A stretch of 64,000 bases of DNA from Dermacentor variabilis (GCF_050947875.1 NC_134569.1:18389631-18453630); one strand, 5' to 3'; numbered from the stretch's first letter, positions 50,301 to 54,255 are shown. The notes: generated by a model not told the origin, from the letters alone. Numbers and translations are program-made.

Positions 50301-52159
50301 CTGCTGAGATCTTGGATATGTCATCATATGCAAGATTCCCATAGATGGCTACTATTGGCTGACATCTGACATCAATTAAAAAGGGTGCTTGAATCAGTGC
50401 GTTTCTTCCTACTGTTACTGTGTGTATATCTATTGCCAAAGATTACTAAATGGGTTGAATTAAGTGAAAATCTGCATTTCAAATTTTGATAAATAAGCAC
50501 TTCCAGAAGAAGTTGACTATCGCATGCTCACGCTCGGCCGTGGCCACCCACACAGAAATTAAAATTTGGTCACAGTGCTTATCGGTGTCAGCCATAGGGT
50601 CTCGCCAATTTCGGTTAGTTTTGAACCCTCGCATAGCCTCGCACCATAATAAACGTAAGGTCAGACTGCACGTACACTAGCCAGTGCATGTCCAGTCACT
50701 CTGTCTTGTGCAAGTCAACTCTGTACAGTGCCTGAAAATTTCCTAATTTAAAGCGTCACTAGGAAGAAACAAAAGATTAGCTTGGTCTGATAAAATAGTT
50801 TTGAAACTCCTTTTTGTTAATTTGGCAGTAAACGGTTAATTACTAGAAGATAAAATAAAGGCCAAACATGTTTTTCTGAACTTTACCTAAAACTTCAATT
50901 CTGCTACATAGATTTGTTTTTTTTAGTATTTAGGCAATTATGACTCTGTAAACGTCCTTGAAACTCTCCCAAGTTCAGTCTGGCTCCTTTAGAATATAAT
51001 GAACAGTCAAACGCCTTTGTATGAAAGTGCTTGGGGCCTCCGAAAGCATTCGTTATACAGGTCCCTTCATTAAAAAGGTCGTGCACCATGCAGCTCACAA
51101 TAGAACAGGGGCAGAATTATTTCTCTGTTATACTGGTTATTTCATTGTAGAGGTGCTCGACTGTAGTCCATTTTTACCAACAAACAATTAACTAGGTACG
51201 AGCAGACAGCGTCAAAATCCCCGACATCACGGCAGAATGATACACGAACTATCAAGGTGATGCCGCCACTAGTCTTCCATTCTTGCATCTTTTCTGTCTT
51301 ACCAAGCCTCATCTGGTGCTGAGAGTGGATATTTTTTTTTATTGTACAAGCCTAACTATTAATACAGCTCAACTTATTCTCTCTTCAGTGTCACTTGAGT
51401 CACATCAATTAGTTATGTGCCATCCTCTGCCGAGTTTCATTTCCTTTGGTACCCACTCTGCAGTTTTAACAGACCAAATGCTACCTGTTGGTCTGTTAGA
51501 GATACAGAATTGGTACCAAAGTAAGGGCATAGCGTACTGCATAGATTCAGCACAGTGCAATAACAACCCACTATACTAAAAGAACACTCTCAATGCACTA
51601 CTCTAACTTATTATTGAGGAGCCAAATGTAACAGCACCAGCATACTGCACATGTGTCACAGGCCTGCTGGTAGCCTAATTTTACTTCCCCTCTGTCTAGA
51701 GACATTTGGCTGCAAAATTCTAAAATGCACAAGGCACACTATCAGATTCCATGGTTGTATAAGATTGTATGTACCTGAGCATTGAAAGGCCTTGGTGGCA
51801 TGGGCAGACACGATGGTGGGCATGGAAGCAGGTCTAAGGGACTGCCATTCAGAATGGGATTCGCTTTGCCTTCACCAATGCTGTTCCACACAAGAGCAGT
51901 GGGACACTTCAGTGTGATATACTGAACAGAAATTGCAAAAAGAAAGCATGATTAAAAATTTGCGATCAGCTGCTCAAACATTTCCAGCATGAAATCCAAC
52001 TTGTCCTATCAGTGTAAATGGAAAAAATCAGTGCTAACCTGTAGCACTACTGATAATTGAAGAACAATGGAACGATGATGAGAACAGCTGAGGCATTCAG
52101 CGAAACTTGCTGCCAGAGGACTGATGGAGGGAGGATTTGGCACTGGAGACACAGTGTTC
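5709..52159 (-). CDS. MED12: MED12, Mediator kinase-module subunit 12 (17 internal exons; both ends outside window)
   Basis: MED12 is the nuclear scaffold subunit of the CDK8/cyclin C/MED12/MED13 kinase module, which reversibly binds core Mediator and controls RNA polymerase II transcription; MED12 activates CDK8 through its N-terminus (family knowledge). Seventeen minus-strand exons (52159 down to 5709) join with consistent phase into about 1042 codons. Recognisable family blocks in order are [15 protein letters not shown] followed by KRSGEHRA and [31 protein letters not shown] with [74 protein letters not shown] and [12 protein letters not shown]. These correspond to the central LCEWAV region and following helical body. 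Missing are the N-terminal CDK8-activating exons (beyond 64000) and the C-terminal PQL/glutamine-rich exons (below position 1). Introns run from 88 bp to 8.7 kb and are filled with mobile elements. No internal stop or frameshift is seen, so the gene looks intact. Confidence 0.96.
5833..7365. other. Introns flanking exon w16, no other gene seen
   Basis: 5833-6455 is a complete 623-bp intron with nothing recognised. 6687-7365 is the exon-w16-proximal part of the next intron, before the Tigger element. A short A-rich run occurs near 7275-7290. Small ORFs here overlap the exon in other frames or are short. Confidence 0.7.
6456..6686 (-). CDS. MED12: MED12 exon w16
   Basis: 231 nt, phase 1 in and out. 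Acceptor taccttgcag, donor ttg|gtgcgt. Peptide [40 protein letters not shown], then [20 protein letters not shown] and [12 protein letters not shown]. Matches DxEPGARLTCRxLLHLF and IRSSCDRHLLAA of the family. Confidence 0.96.
7830..8150 (+). pseudogene. Penelope-type reverse transcriptase, C-terminal part
   Basis: The frame from about 7830 reads [19 protein letters not shown], a late palm/thumb motif of Penelope-like RTs, then [31 protein letters not shown] and [11 protein letters not shown]. The fingers and the catalytic YxDD part are missing because of 5' truncation. Confidence 0.85.
8156..8690 (+). pseudogene. GIY-YIG endonuclease domain of the Penelope-like element
   Basis: After a linker with [18 protein letters not shown] and [16 protein letters not shown], the frame has [18 protein letters not shown] (GIY-YIG region; the second motif reads YIRQ instead of the usual YIGQ), then [15 protein letters not shown], the CxxC-like HCQDCNCTP, and [18 protein letters not shown] stop near 8648 interrupts the end. 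In this family the domain nicks the target DNA. The G-to-R change in the YIG motif suggests loss of function. Confidence 0.87.
9663..9727 (+). repeat. 13-bp tandem repeat, about 4.7 copies
   Basis: Units of ggcagtgccccct follow one another with one variant first unit (ggcagtgcctcct) and a decayed last unit. It lies inside the Tigger relic. 13 is not a multiple of three, so it is not a protein repeat. Confidence 0.9.
10500..11930. other. Introns around exon w15, no other gene seen
   Basis: 10500-10620 is an attcgaa-rich stretch similar to MITE ends elsewhere in the window. 10872-11930 is unremarkable AT-rich intron with no ORF or repeat that I recognise. Confidence 0.6.
10745..10871 (-). CDS. 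MED12: MED12 exon w15
   Basis: 127 nt, phase 0 in, phase 1 out. Acceptor cctgcag, donor ctg|gtgtgt. Peptide [20 protein letters not shown] then [21 protein letters not shown]. An alternative donor five bases earlier (cta|gtcctg) would break the phase-1 link by two codons less one residue pattern but has a poorer consensus; the choice affects only two residues. Confidence 0.93.
12231..12464 (-). repeat. tRNA-derived SINE, copy 1 (minus)
   Basis: On the minus strand a box-B-like gttgtgggttcagctctc is followed by a TTTCATTTCCCTTTC and TTCAATTTCAACTACAGCT tail region, then CCTTGGCTTCATTATCTG. It is the reverse complement of copy 2 at 12737-12962, similar along the whole length. Confidence 0.75.
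12737..12962 (+). repeat. tRNA-derived SINE, copy 2 (plus)
   Basis: A tRNA-like head (tagccgtcaccatagcac, then box-B-like gttgtgggttcagctccc) is followed by the same tail as copy 1. The general look is that of tick SINEs of the Ruka type, but I cannot confirm the family name. 12470-12735 between the copies ends in another fragment of the same tail (near 12485-12510). Confidence 0.75.
13688..14574. mobile_element. TTAA-flanked MITE with AAAGGGACCGACAACC ends
   Basis: Left end TTAAAGGGACCGACAACCAA at about 13689; right end TTGTCAGTTGTCAGTACCTT then TAA near 14550-14572, inverted repeat of the left with small indels. About 0.88 kb, no ORF. Terminal TTAA suggests a piggyBac-like target preference (inference). 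Confidence 0.65.
14950..15390. repeat. Dispersed repeat shared with 39800-40400
   Basis: Shared landmarks in the same order are TGTGCGACACCGTGCT, ttagtaagtgagtg, atacggccaataaac, tttgctatcactatcaa and gcttcgcctttcaggc. At 40020-40390 the same landmarks appear but are interrupted by a foldback insertion. No coding capacity. Confidence 0.65.
15391..16350. other. Intron sequence, nothing recognised
   Basis: AT-rich intron between exons w15 and w14. No ORF, repeat or RNA gene that I can support. Confidence 0.6.
16354..16600. repeat. Tandem duplication, unit about 126 bp, two copies
   Basis: catagacagtaaa occurs at 16373 and 16499, and tggacattatgc(a/g)taaataaa follows at the same offset. The copies differ at scattered positions, so the duplication is older than the one at 18347-18614. 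It is intronic and non-coding. Confidence 0.85.
17085..17226 (-). CDS. MED12: MED12 exon w14
   Basis: 142 nt, phase 2 in, phase 0 out. Acceptor cttccag, donor gat|gtgagt. Peptide [20 protein letters not shown] then [19 protein letters not shown] and IDVLTQVD. The [17 protein letters not shown] string is nearly invariant in animal MED12. Confidence 0.97.
17575..18172. mobile_element. MITE with inverted ends and tRNA-Gly-like core
   Basis: The left end caataattattagagggaa (then ctctgg) and right end cagagttccctctagtaatt (then attg) are inverted copies of about 27 bp, one or two mismatches. The core at 17905-17975 contains gtgtaatggtt, the anticodon-arm-like ctggcttccgtgccag and box-B-like tcctgcgtttgaatcc. 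The arm matches a tRNA-Gly(TCC) pattern, but the acceptor stem does not close, so it is a tRNA-derived unit rather than a tRNA gene. Confidence 0.7.
18347..18614. repeat. 136-bp tandem duplication covering part of MED12 exon w13
   Basis: Copy A 18347-18478 and copy B 18483-18614 differ at only four positions that I can see (about 97% identity). Copy B contains the last 70 nt of the exon, its donor and about 60 bp of intron. Copy A keeps an AG just before the repeated exon part (tgcatatag) and a GT donor whose -1 base is A instead of G. Confidence 0.95.
18545..18655 (-). CDS. MED12: MED12 exon w13 (partly duplicated alongside)
   Basis: 111 nt, phase 2 in and out. Acceptor tttctag, donor cag|gtatgg. 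Peptide [20 protein letters not shown] then [18 protein letters not shown]. Matches [15 protein letters not shown] of the family. Its last 70 nt plus about 60 bp of the following intron are repeated in tandem at 18347-18478. Confidence 0.94.
18842..19121 (+). repeat. 5' LTR (280 bp)
   Basis: Begins TGTGAGGAGA, ends TTATTAACA. AATAAA near 19071 is the polyadenylation signal. GTGGGTGCCCATCCGGGAT follows directly and is the likely primer binding site. Aligns to 25513-25772. Confidence 0.88.
19235..19880 (-). mobile_element. 3' fragment of a non-LTR retrotransposon (LINE)
   Basis: On the minus strand the end reads [20 protein letters not shown], the cysteine-histidine zinc-binding motif found near the C-terminus of several LINE polyproteins, then [20 protein letters not shown] and an A-rich tail (near 19235-19262). 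Frames upstream are broken. Inserted between the primer site and gag of the Gypsy-like element. Confidence 0.75.
19905..20062 (+). mobile_element. Foldback element candidate, copy 1 (19.9 kb)
   Basis: A leader TTGGCCTAGTTGGTGCTTG is followed by arms near 19959-19989 and 19994-20024 that are almost perfectly inverted around a 4-base loop (acacaaaaggaagacacata and its complement), extended outward by weaker pairing (agacatgttttt with aaaaaacacatct). It matches the layout of the four copies with target duplications, but I could not find a duplication here, probably because it sits beside a LINE junction. Confidence 0.7.
20060..20340 (+). pseudogene. gag (capsid) region of the 18.8-25.8 kb LTR element
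   Basis: The frame beginning near 20065 reads [15 protein letters not shown], then [20 protein letters not shown] and [20 protein letters not shown], typical of Gypsy gag capsid. It continues in shifted frames to about 20700. Confidence 0.75.
20812..20957 (+). pseudogene. Nucleocapsid zinc knuckles of the LTR element
   Basis: Two CCHC-type units in tandem: [12 protein letters not shown] (first cysteine changed to serine) and [14 protein letters not shown] (intact C-x2-C-x4-H-x4-C). They bind retrotransposon RNA in the family. Confidence 0.88.
20990..21260 (+). pseudogene. Protease region of the LTR element
   Basis: [14 protein letters not shown] near 21058-21100 is the aspartic-protease active-site region with the usual aspartate replaced by N, so it is inactive as read. 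Downstream frames carry stops. Confidence 0.7.
21680..22741 (+). pseudogene. Reverse transcriptase and RNase H remnants of the LTR element
   Basis: RT palm is badly decayed. 22154-22387 keeps the thumb region ([20 protein letters not shown] and [13 protein letters not shown]). 22556-22741 keeps RNase H ([19 protein letters not shown] and [18 protein letters not shown]). Several stops separate them. Confidence 0.88.
23160..23875 (+). pseudogene. Integrase of the LTR element, main part
   Basis: H2C2 part near 23270-23400 ([20 protein letters not shown] then [10 protein letters not shown]). The core reads [20 protein letters not shown], then [20 protein letters not shown] and HTVPYQPVG, corresponding to the D-D-E region with a stop before the glutamate block. 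The end ([14 protein letters not shown]) is cut by the MITE. Confidence 0.88.
23870..25049. mobile_element. Tigger/pogo-type MITE inserted in integrase
   Basis: The right end is clear: GAATTTCGTTATCGCGGGTT then CCGACTG followed by TA, the Tigger-type terminus. The left end is not a matching terminal repeat and may be truncated near 23870. It has a large internal inverted repeat (gttcgaaacgcgggtccagt at 24508 and gaacacgcgtttcgaac near 24597-24614). No transposase. Confidence 0.6.
25067..25310 (+). pseudogene. Integrase C-terminal end of the LTR element
   Basis: After the MITE the coding trace resumes with [14 protein letters not shown], a helix encoding LLGKR in another frame, and [10 protein letters not shown], typical of the KVGDxVLL box of the integrase C-terminal domain. 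Confidence 0.65.
25513..25772 (+). repeat. 3' LTR (260 bp)
   Basis: Starts TGTGAGGAGAGTGG just after a polypurine tract (gaggggggagggt, 25499-25511) and ends GTCGTTTGTAACA. AATAAA near 25722. Confidence 0.88.
25773..26090. other. Intron sequence, nothing recognised
   Basis: Unique-looking intron between the LTR element and a SINE. No ORF or signal. Confidence 0.5.
26096..26230 (+). repeat. tRNA-derived SINE fragment (plus)
   Basis: gtagctatggcatcttgctg, then box-B-like gtcacaggttcaatttt, then ggccgcatttcggtgaag and gagtacttagggtacatt. The 29728-29965 repeat is the same family in the other orientation. I recognise this pattern as a very common tick repeat. Confidence 0.75.
26231..27317. other. 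Intron sequence, nothing firm
   Basis: Short ORFs on both strands lack any family motif. A (ta)n-like patch occurs near 26600. It ends at the donor of exon w12. Confidence 0.55.
27318..27448 (-). CDS. MED12: MED12 exon w12
   Basis: 131 nt, phase 0 in, phase 2 out. Acceptor cctcattgcag, donor cag|gtaagc. Peptide [20 protein letters not shown] then [17 protein letters not shown]. Matches the FGELFSxFCSKVKxTIY segment. The intron before it is the shortest in the window (88 bp). Confidence 0.95.
27537..27645 (-). CDS. MED12: MED12 exon w11
   Basis: 109 nt, phase 2 in, phase 0 out. Acceptor attgtacag, donor aag|gtgagc. Peptide [20 protein letters not shown] then [16 protein letters not shown], the conserved SAERCxLxYLxDLYxSCSxLK block of MED12. 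Confidence 0.96.
28213..28372 (-). mobile_element. Foldback element, copy 2 (160 bp, 13-bp target duplication)
   Basis: Direct repeats gctaaagaaactt at 28200-28212 and 28373-28385 flank it exactly. The left arm from gatggaacatagttgtaac and the right arm to ttataaccatgttccatc pair imperfectly over about 55 nt each, including gaggacc...agacacagaaa with ttctgtgtcccgtcctc. On the minus strand a leader with AGTTGGTTGGT (28335-28372 reversed) precedes the hairpin. Confidence 0.88.
29728..29965 (-). repeat. tRNA-derived SINE (minus), near full length
   Basis: Minus strand: gtggctatggtattgctaga, box-B-like cgtagatttgatcccaatc, gccgcatttctatgggag, then cacttagatttgggatatgt, aaagaacatcac and gcacgtacaaccccataatc. 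This matches the family at 26096. Point changes in box B indicate age. Confidence 0.8.
30385..31910 (-). pseudogene. LINE reverse transcriptase
   Basis: Pieces: [20 protein letters not shown] and [20 protein letters not shown] (31209-31502); [19 protein letters not shown] and [20 protein letters not shown] (30758-31186). The catalytic box reads FIDHIALL where YADDIALL is usual, so the enzyme is dead. 30385-30870 has the thumb with [21 protein letters not shown] 16-bp inverted repeat at about 31180-31216 breaks the frame between two pieces. Confidence 0.93.
31180..31216. repeat. Small perfect palindrome inside the LINE RT
   Basis: Arms atcacctgattgatat and atatcaatcaggtgat, loop gtga. In related elements the site would hold only one copy of the cag-gtgat stretch, so this looks like a local templated inverted duplication (inference). 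Confidence 0.85.
32195..33124 (-). pseudogene. LINE apurinic-type endonuclease (EEP fold)
   Basis: Frame 33124-32585: [34 protein letters not shown] (catalytic glutamate region) and [20 protein letters not shown]. After a stop, frame 32533-32195: [19 protein letters not shown] (GDFNA motif), [40 protein letters not shown]. The final SDH block reads differently ([10 protein letters not shown]), so it is degenerate or shifted. Confidence 0.92.
33179..33295 (-). repeat. tRNA-derived SINE with poly-A tail
   Basis: Minus strand: gcagcggtggcgtagaggta with box-A-like sequence, an anticodon-arm-like cctcgtgtgcaagagg, box-B-like gtggttcgaatcccggtg, then ccaccgaaata and an A-run (plus-strand T-run at about 33177-33188). 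The acceptor stem does not close, so it is not a tRNA gene. It abuts the 5' side of the LINE. Confidence 0.75.
33296..34072. other. Intron sequence between LINE/SINE and foldback element
   Basis: ORFs here are short or shadows of the repeat. Contains a C-rich patch near 33696-33715. Nothing recognised. Confidence 0.5.
34085..34248 (-). mobile_element. Foldback element, copy 3 (164 bp, 12-bp target duplication)
   Basis: Direct repeats caaattttaact at 34073-34084 and 34249-34260. Minus strand: leader GGGCTAATTGGTTAT, then arms with accgaataaaacaactgacg and gaaggcgacacgggacaacc that pair with gttgtcctgtgttgccttt and gttgttttattcgg on the other side, loop near aggcgcct. Confidence 0.9.
34262..35597. 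other. Intron sequence with one short hairpin
   Basis: 35043-35080 holds ccatagagtttct ... agaaactctatag (13-bp arms, one mismatch), resembling small AT-looped palindromes common in tick DNA. Otherwise no gene. 35318-35328 is an A-run. Confidence 0.55.
35598..35761 (-). CDS. MED12: MED12 exon w10
   Basis: 164 nt, phase 0 in, phase 2 out. Acceptor cgtttcag, donor aag|gtcagt. Peptide [20 protein letters not shown] then [20 protein letters not shown] and [14 protein letters not shown]. Matches the MED12 block LLxELxxVExxLLxKSSxLxGSYxTxLxLxIV. It sits between introns of 5.8 and 8.0 kb. Confidence 0.95.
35966..36125. mobile_element. Truncated Tigger/pogo-type terminus
   Basis: TA then CAGTAAAACCTCTTGAATTG, followed by repeated (t)taattc/g-type inner motifs (accgttaatttgg, gttaattcagac), the style of Tigger-family ends here. 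It abuts the Gypsy fragment at about 36125 and no partner end was found. Confidence 0.55.
36109..36531 (-). pseudogene. Gypsy retropepsin-like protease
   Basis: Open for 140 codons: [20 protein letters not shown] (DTGA active site intact), [40 protein letters not shown] (ILGMDF second block intact) and [11 protein letters not shown]. The cleanest protease in the window; cut off just after. Confidence 0.93.
37388..37939 (-). pseudogene. Gypsy gag capsid
   Basis: 183-codon open frame: [56 protein letters not shown], then [17 protein letters not shown]. This is the standard PPxFxG...W...F layout of Gypsy capsid. Zinc knuckle [14 protein letters not shown] follows near 37010-37050 in another frame. 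Confidence 0.88.
38987..39117 (+). mobile_element. Foldback element, copy 4 (131 bp, 10-bp target duplication)
   Basis: Direct repeats taatgcccca at 38977-38986 and 39118-39127. Leader ttgttgggcgtgttggta, then arms acttggaaagcatatttagc with gctaaatatactttccaag, and gcgaacaaggccagaag with cttctgtccttgttcgc, around a loop near tgtggtgtcg. Confidence 0.9.
39800..40400. repeat. Dispersed repeat, second copy (interrupted by foldback element 5)
   Basis: Landmarks tgacaccgtgctggttaatt (40080-40099) and gcgaatgtttacaag, tttgctatcgcaatcaatcg, gcttcgcctttcgagcg (40280-40390) match the copy at 14950-15390 in order. Confidence 0.65.
40102..40264 (+). mobile_element. Foldback element, copy 5 (163 bp, 10-bp target duplication)
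   Basis: Direct repeats gttaatttag at 40092-40101 and 40265-40274. The empty-site structure is supported by the uninterrupted relative at 15215-15240. Leader ttggctggctagttggttta, then arms tagaatgtgtaagtgtgact and gaacaaggacgtagaaagaa pairing with ttcttcgtatgtcctcgttc and agtcacgcttacacattcta. Confidence 0.92.
40411..40438 (+). repeat. (TC)n microsatellite
   Basis: About 14 TC dinucleotides followed by a short T-run, inside Tigger element A. Confidence 0.95.
41317..41364 (+). repeat. (GCGT)n/(GT)n microsatellite
   Basis: Alternating cgtg units pass into a pure gt run. Alternating purine-pyrimidine throughout, so it could adopt Z-DNA. In the intron just after exon w9. Confidence 0.95.
41537..41776 (-). 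CDS. MED12: MED12 exon w9
   Basis: 240 nt, phase 0 at both ends. Acceptor tcattcag, donor cag|gtgagt. Peptide [40 protein letters not shown], then [20 protein letters not shown] and [11 protein letters not shown]. It matches the helical body that follows the low-complexity linker in MED12. Confidence 0.96.
41830..41860. repeat. Perfect 15-bp inverted repeat near exon w9 acceptor
   Basis: agatgaaatctgctt and aagcagatttcatct separated by one base. A second imperfect pair (tgacaagcagctt / aagcagcttgtca) follows at about 41863-41911. It lies 54-84 nt upstream of the exon w9 acceptor in the transcript. Confidence 0.92.
42049..42170. repeat. 13-bp perfect inverted repeat in intron w8-w9
   Basis: gtgaacagcacag (42049-42061) and ctgtgctgttcac (42158-42170), with an A-rich run beside the left arm. 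Possible ends of a 120-bp MITE; direct repeats not obvious. Confidence 0.8.
42247..42620 (-). CDS. MED12: MED12 exon w8
   Basis: 374 nt, phase 1 in, phase 0 out. Acceptor ctctgcag, donor aag|gtgact. Peptide opens [20 protein letters not shown], then a glycine-rich stretch ([10 protein letters not shown]), then [37 protein letters not shown] and [18 protein letters not shown]. These match the THFPIPQEE, HECNQR and GVGKxRDxARH blocks of MED12. Confidence 0.96.
42621..44768. other. Introns either side of exon w7, no other gene seen
   Basis: 42621-43815 and 43925-44768. A short (tcac)n patch near 44427. ORFs are short with no family match. Confidence 0.6.
43816..43924 (-). CDS. MED12: MED12 exon w7
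   Basis: 109 nt, phase 0 in, phase 1 out. Acceptor gaacag, donor ctg|gtaagt. Peptide [20 protein letters not shown] then [16 protein letters not shown]. It is an acidic linker with little vertebrate similarity, called because of clean splice sites and a phase that links exons w6 and w8. Confidence 0.88.
44769..45181 (-). CDS. MED12: MED12 exon w6
   Basis: 413 nt, ends phase 0. Acceptor gggcacag, donor gag|gtgggt. Peptide [20 protein letters not shown], then [21 protein letters not shown] (the strongest single MED12 match in the window), then a long Gly/Ser/Pro linker ([20 protein letters not shown] and onward) ending [10 protein letters not shown]. The linker corresponds to the variable region between the DVFSHD helix and the THFP block. 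Confidence 0.96.
45510..45528 (+). repeat. Poly-T run
   Basis: About 19 T residues, an A-run in the MED12 transcript. Confidence 0.9.
45873..47115. mobile_element. MITE with taagggtgtgcgaata ends and minisatellite core
   Basis: taagggtgtgcgaata at 45873-45888 and its inverse tattcacacaccctta at 47100-47115. Inner terminal zones are rich in tcgaat/attcga motifs. Sequence with the same flavour occurs near 5440-5540, 10500-10580 and 13140-13190. No transposase. Confidence 0.82.
46138..46500 (+). repeat. GGCCCACCC minisatellite, units about 20-24 bp
   Basis: About 16 diverged units of the type (a)gttggcccacccccaaattt(ca). Units vary in length and sequence. They happen to leave a frame open over the region, but the unit length varies and nothing suggests translation. 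Confidence 0.92.
47580..47703 (-). CDS. MED12: MED12 exon w5
   Basis: 124 nt, phase 0 in, phase 1 out. Acceptor acctttcag, donor ttg|gtatgc. Peptide [20 protein letters not shown] then [21 protein letters not shown]. This matches the acidic stretch and the PIFQ-x-LL-x-FLD-x-x-AP block just after the LEKRQ helix in MED12. Confidence 0.95.
47704..48768. other. Intron w4-w5, no other gene seen
   Basis: Holds a 22-base C-run (listed separately) and otherwise ordinary intron sequence. Confidence 0.6.
48631..48652. repeat. 22-base poly-C (poly-G in the MED12 transcript)
   Basis: Uninterrupted C-run followed by (catc)n. In the transcript it is a G-run about 117 nt after the exon w4 donor, able to form a G-quadruplex. 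Confidence 0.95.
48769..49127 (-). CDS. MED12: MED12 exon w4 (LCEWAV signature)
   Basis: 359 nt. Acceptor tcatgcag, donor gag|gtgggt. Peptide starts [20 protein letters not shown], contains [11 protein letters not shown], then a glycine/serine/proline-rich insert of about 40 residues (from [13 protein letters not shown] to STPPPQDEP). It then has [20 protein letters not shown] and [12 protein letters not shown]. The LLCEWAV string is the eponymous signature of the Med12-LCEWAV domain. The low-complexity insert appears longer than in vertebrates. Confidence 0.97.
49128..49985 (-). other. MED12: GC-AG intron of MED12
   Basis: Donor ctg|gcgagt, acceptor tcatgcag. Phase and family alignment both require this junction. 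GC-AG introns form about one percent of U2-type introns in animals and usually have strong downstream donor bases, as here (gcgagt). Confidence 0.9.
49986..50085 (-). CDS. MED12: MED12 exon w3, followed by a GC donor
   Basis: 100 nt. Acceptor ctgcgcag; exon ends gccgctg followed by gcgagt. Peptide [20 protein letters not shown] then [14 protein letters not shown], matching the basic helix and the W-S-x-D-K-x-Q motif of MED12. Using the only nearby GT (four bases downstream) would break the frame, whereas the GC donor gives the family sequence [10 protein letters not shown] across the junction. The acceptor has a poor pyrimidine tract. Confidence 0.92.
50110..50160 (+). mobile_element. End of a TTAA/AAAGGGACAC-type MITE next to exon w3
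   Basis: gttaaagggacactaaagag starts 25 bp upstream of the exon w3 acceptor. The same terminus type as the MITE at 59473-60274 (ttaaaggaacactaaag). A similar left end occurs at 50747 (tttaaagcgtcactagg). Right ends not identified. Confidence 0.6.
50161..51774. other. Intron w2-w3, remainder
   Basis: No gene or clear repeat apart from MITE-like ends at 50110 and 50747. Confidence 0.5.
51775..51921 (-). CDS. MED12: MED12 exon w2
   Basis: 147 nt, phase 0 at both ends. Acceptor ttctgttcag, donor cag|gtacat. Peptide begins [20 protein letters not shown] and ends MPPRPFNAQ. It contains the conserved CPTALVWN and [12 protein letters not shown] blocks of the MED12 LCEWAV region. Confidence 0.95.
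52039..52159 (-). CDS. MED12: MED12 exon w1 (first in window)
   Basis: 121 nt. Acceptor ctacccag, donor cag|gttagc. The first base completes a codon from an upstream exon that is outside the window. The peptide runs from [15 protein letters not shown] to [18 protein letters not shown]. This aligns with the proline/serine linker and following cysteine-histidine-arginine segment that precede the CPTALVW block in animal MED12. It ends in phase 0, matching the next exon across a 117-bp intron. I found no further upstream MED12 exon between 52160 and 64000. Confidence 0.85.
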
Positions 52160-52777
52160 CTGGGTAGGAAACATTCAACACTATATTAAGTGGATCATAA
52201 CTGTTATCTGCATCCCCAATGGCTTATCAATGGAATGCAGATTTCTCGGCGCTTTTTGCCCACAACCTATCACAGCAAACATTTACCATGAAACACCCAA
52301 AATGAGAATGACATATATTGTATGCGTGCCCCAGCCATGTCAGGCAATCAAGAGCACACCGTATTCCAGCACCTTATTTGTAGAGTAAAGAACTACCAAC
52401 AAGGGTTACAGTACTAAAAATTGCACTTCATTAATAATTTCAGAAATCTCACTGCCATATTGCACCAGCATGACCTTTGTAGTGATGCTGTCACACACAA
52501 GTAAAAAAATGTTACTGTGCAAGTTTTTTTTTTTTTATTCTAGAGAAAAAATTATACAAGCTTTCCTTTGGGTCAAATATAACAAACAAACCATAATTTT
52601 ATAAAGAAATGCATGCTTAAATTTTATGAGTTGTCACTTATCCAGTTACGGGTATATTTCATGACCACGCAGAAAGACAACTGAATTGCAAAAATCTGCA
52701 AAAGCTATCAGAACTACTGAGCAAGTTGAAACAATGCTCTGAAAATTGAGTGGATTTTTTAGCAGCTCCAGCTAGTA
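52160..52777. other. Upstream MED12 intron, start
   Basis: No exon or repeat recognised apart from a T-run near 52524-52537. The whole of 52160-64000 is inferred to be one large intron or several, filled by transposons. Confidence 0.5.
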
Positions 52778-53864
52778 CAGTCGAACCTCTATAAATTGAT
52801 GGGGCCTAAAAATTTGTTCAAATTAAAGGAAGCGAATTGAGTGGAGGACTTCCCCGCAGTGGCGCATGTGCACTGAGCTAACACATAAGTGGGAAGTTCC
52901 ACAAGATTTATTCACACGTATTTACAAATTACAGTCACTTACTAGGCGCATCGGTGCTCGTGCTGTGATAGGAGGAGGAGGGTACACGCGTGTATAATAA
53001 AAGTAAACACATAATGTCCCGTGACAATTGCCCCTTCGAACTTTTGGTATGCTTCACCGCGCAAGGCTGCTGTATCGAGGCGAAGTTGACTTTCTGGAAC
53101 CAGCATTATGCAACGCGCCGCGCTTTTCGTGCTCCATAAGACATTGGGGAGGATTACAAAGGCGGAGACGGCGCCATTGCTAACAGGGCCGAATCGTTTC
53201 AGCGCAAAACACGGCACCGAATAGCAAGAAGCTTGGTAGCTAACGTCGAAGTAGCTAGTCCTAGCGCTGCCGTGGTGTGGCTACGGCTGCCAGCGGATCT
53301 GCGTGCCGGAGTGTCGGCTCGAGGCGGCGCGATGATCAAAATGGCGGTGGTGATGGCTTCGATTAATGCCGTTTCAGACTTGCGGTCATGGTAAAAAGTT
53401 CGGAAAGTCGGACGGCGAAGGTTTTTTGCGTCCGAAATTTCAGACATTCTTATACTTTGACTCTAAGGGGTACATGGCGGTGCCGCGACACTAACAGAAG
53501 TCAGTAAACCACCATGAACAGAAGTGATCGCTGATGCGAGCTTGCACACGCCTGCGCACAAGTTCCCTCCACGGCGTTTTTTTTTTTTTCTTCGCGCGCG
53601 GCGTTGAGAAGCCTCTCCTAAGCTTCTCCTCTATGGCGGGGTCAAAGGAATGCTAGTCGGAGGCGCCACCGCGTGATTTGACGCGCTGCTGAGAGCATTG
53701 TCGGAGCGCAGTATGCTCGAATTAACCGTCGCAAATGCTTGCGCGTTCGAATTACCGGGCGCTTTCGCCCATTGGAGAACACATAGTTTTGACGGGACAA
53801 CACAGTCAGTTCGAATAAACCGAAAGTTCGAATTAAGCGTGTCCCAATTAACGAGATTTGACTG
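52778..53864. mobile_element. Tigger-type element A, second copy (opposite orientation)
   Basis: TA-flanked; ends CAGTCGAACCTCTATAAATT and AATTAACGAGATTTGACTG. The right 200 bp, read on the minus strand, match the left 200 bp of the 38620 element (gttcgaactgac, ccaatgggcgaaa, gctccgacaatgctctcagc). No transposase. About 1.1 kb. Confidence 0.85.
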
Positions 53865-54255
53865 TATAAGTTTCTTTAAAATTTGATGACGCCATACTTG
53901 AATAACCATACGCCATACTTGAATAATTGATAGCTTCCAGATCTAGGCCAGGGGCCGTATTCTGCAGTGGTTCGCTTTGGAACCGGTTCAGTCTGGCTGT
54001 TGCCATTGGTCGGCGCTTCGTTGTCGTCATCCCTGGTGGGCGGGACGACAAATTTTGTTGACGTCACACAGGTTGTCAATCATCTGGAAAGGAACCGGTT
54101 TCCTGCTACGAGAGGAACCGCAGAGAAGTGGTTCGCTCGAGGGTCGCGCACGGTGGCGAGCATGATGTCGAGGGTTGCTAGGGCAACCGTGGCTGCCGGC
54201 TAGTCTCGCGCCAGCTGACGAGCTGGCACCTAGACGAGACGAGACAGAGACGGCA

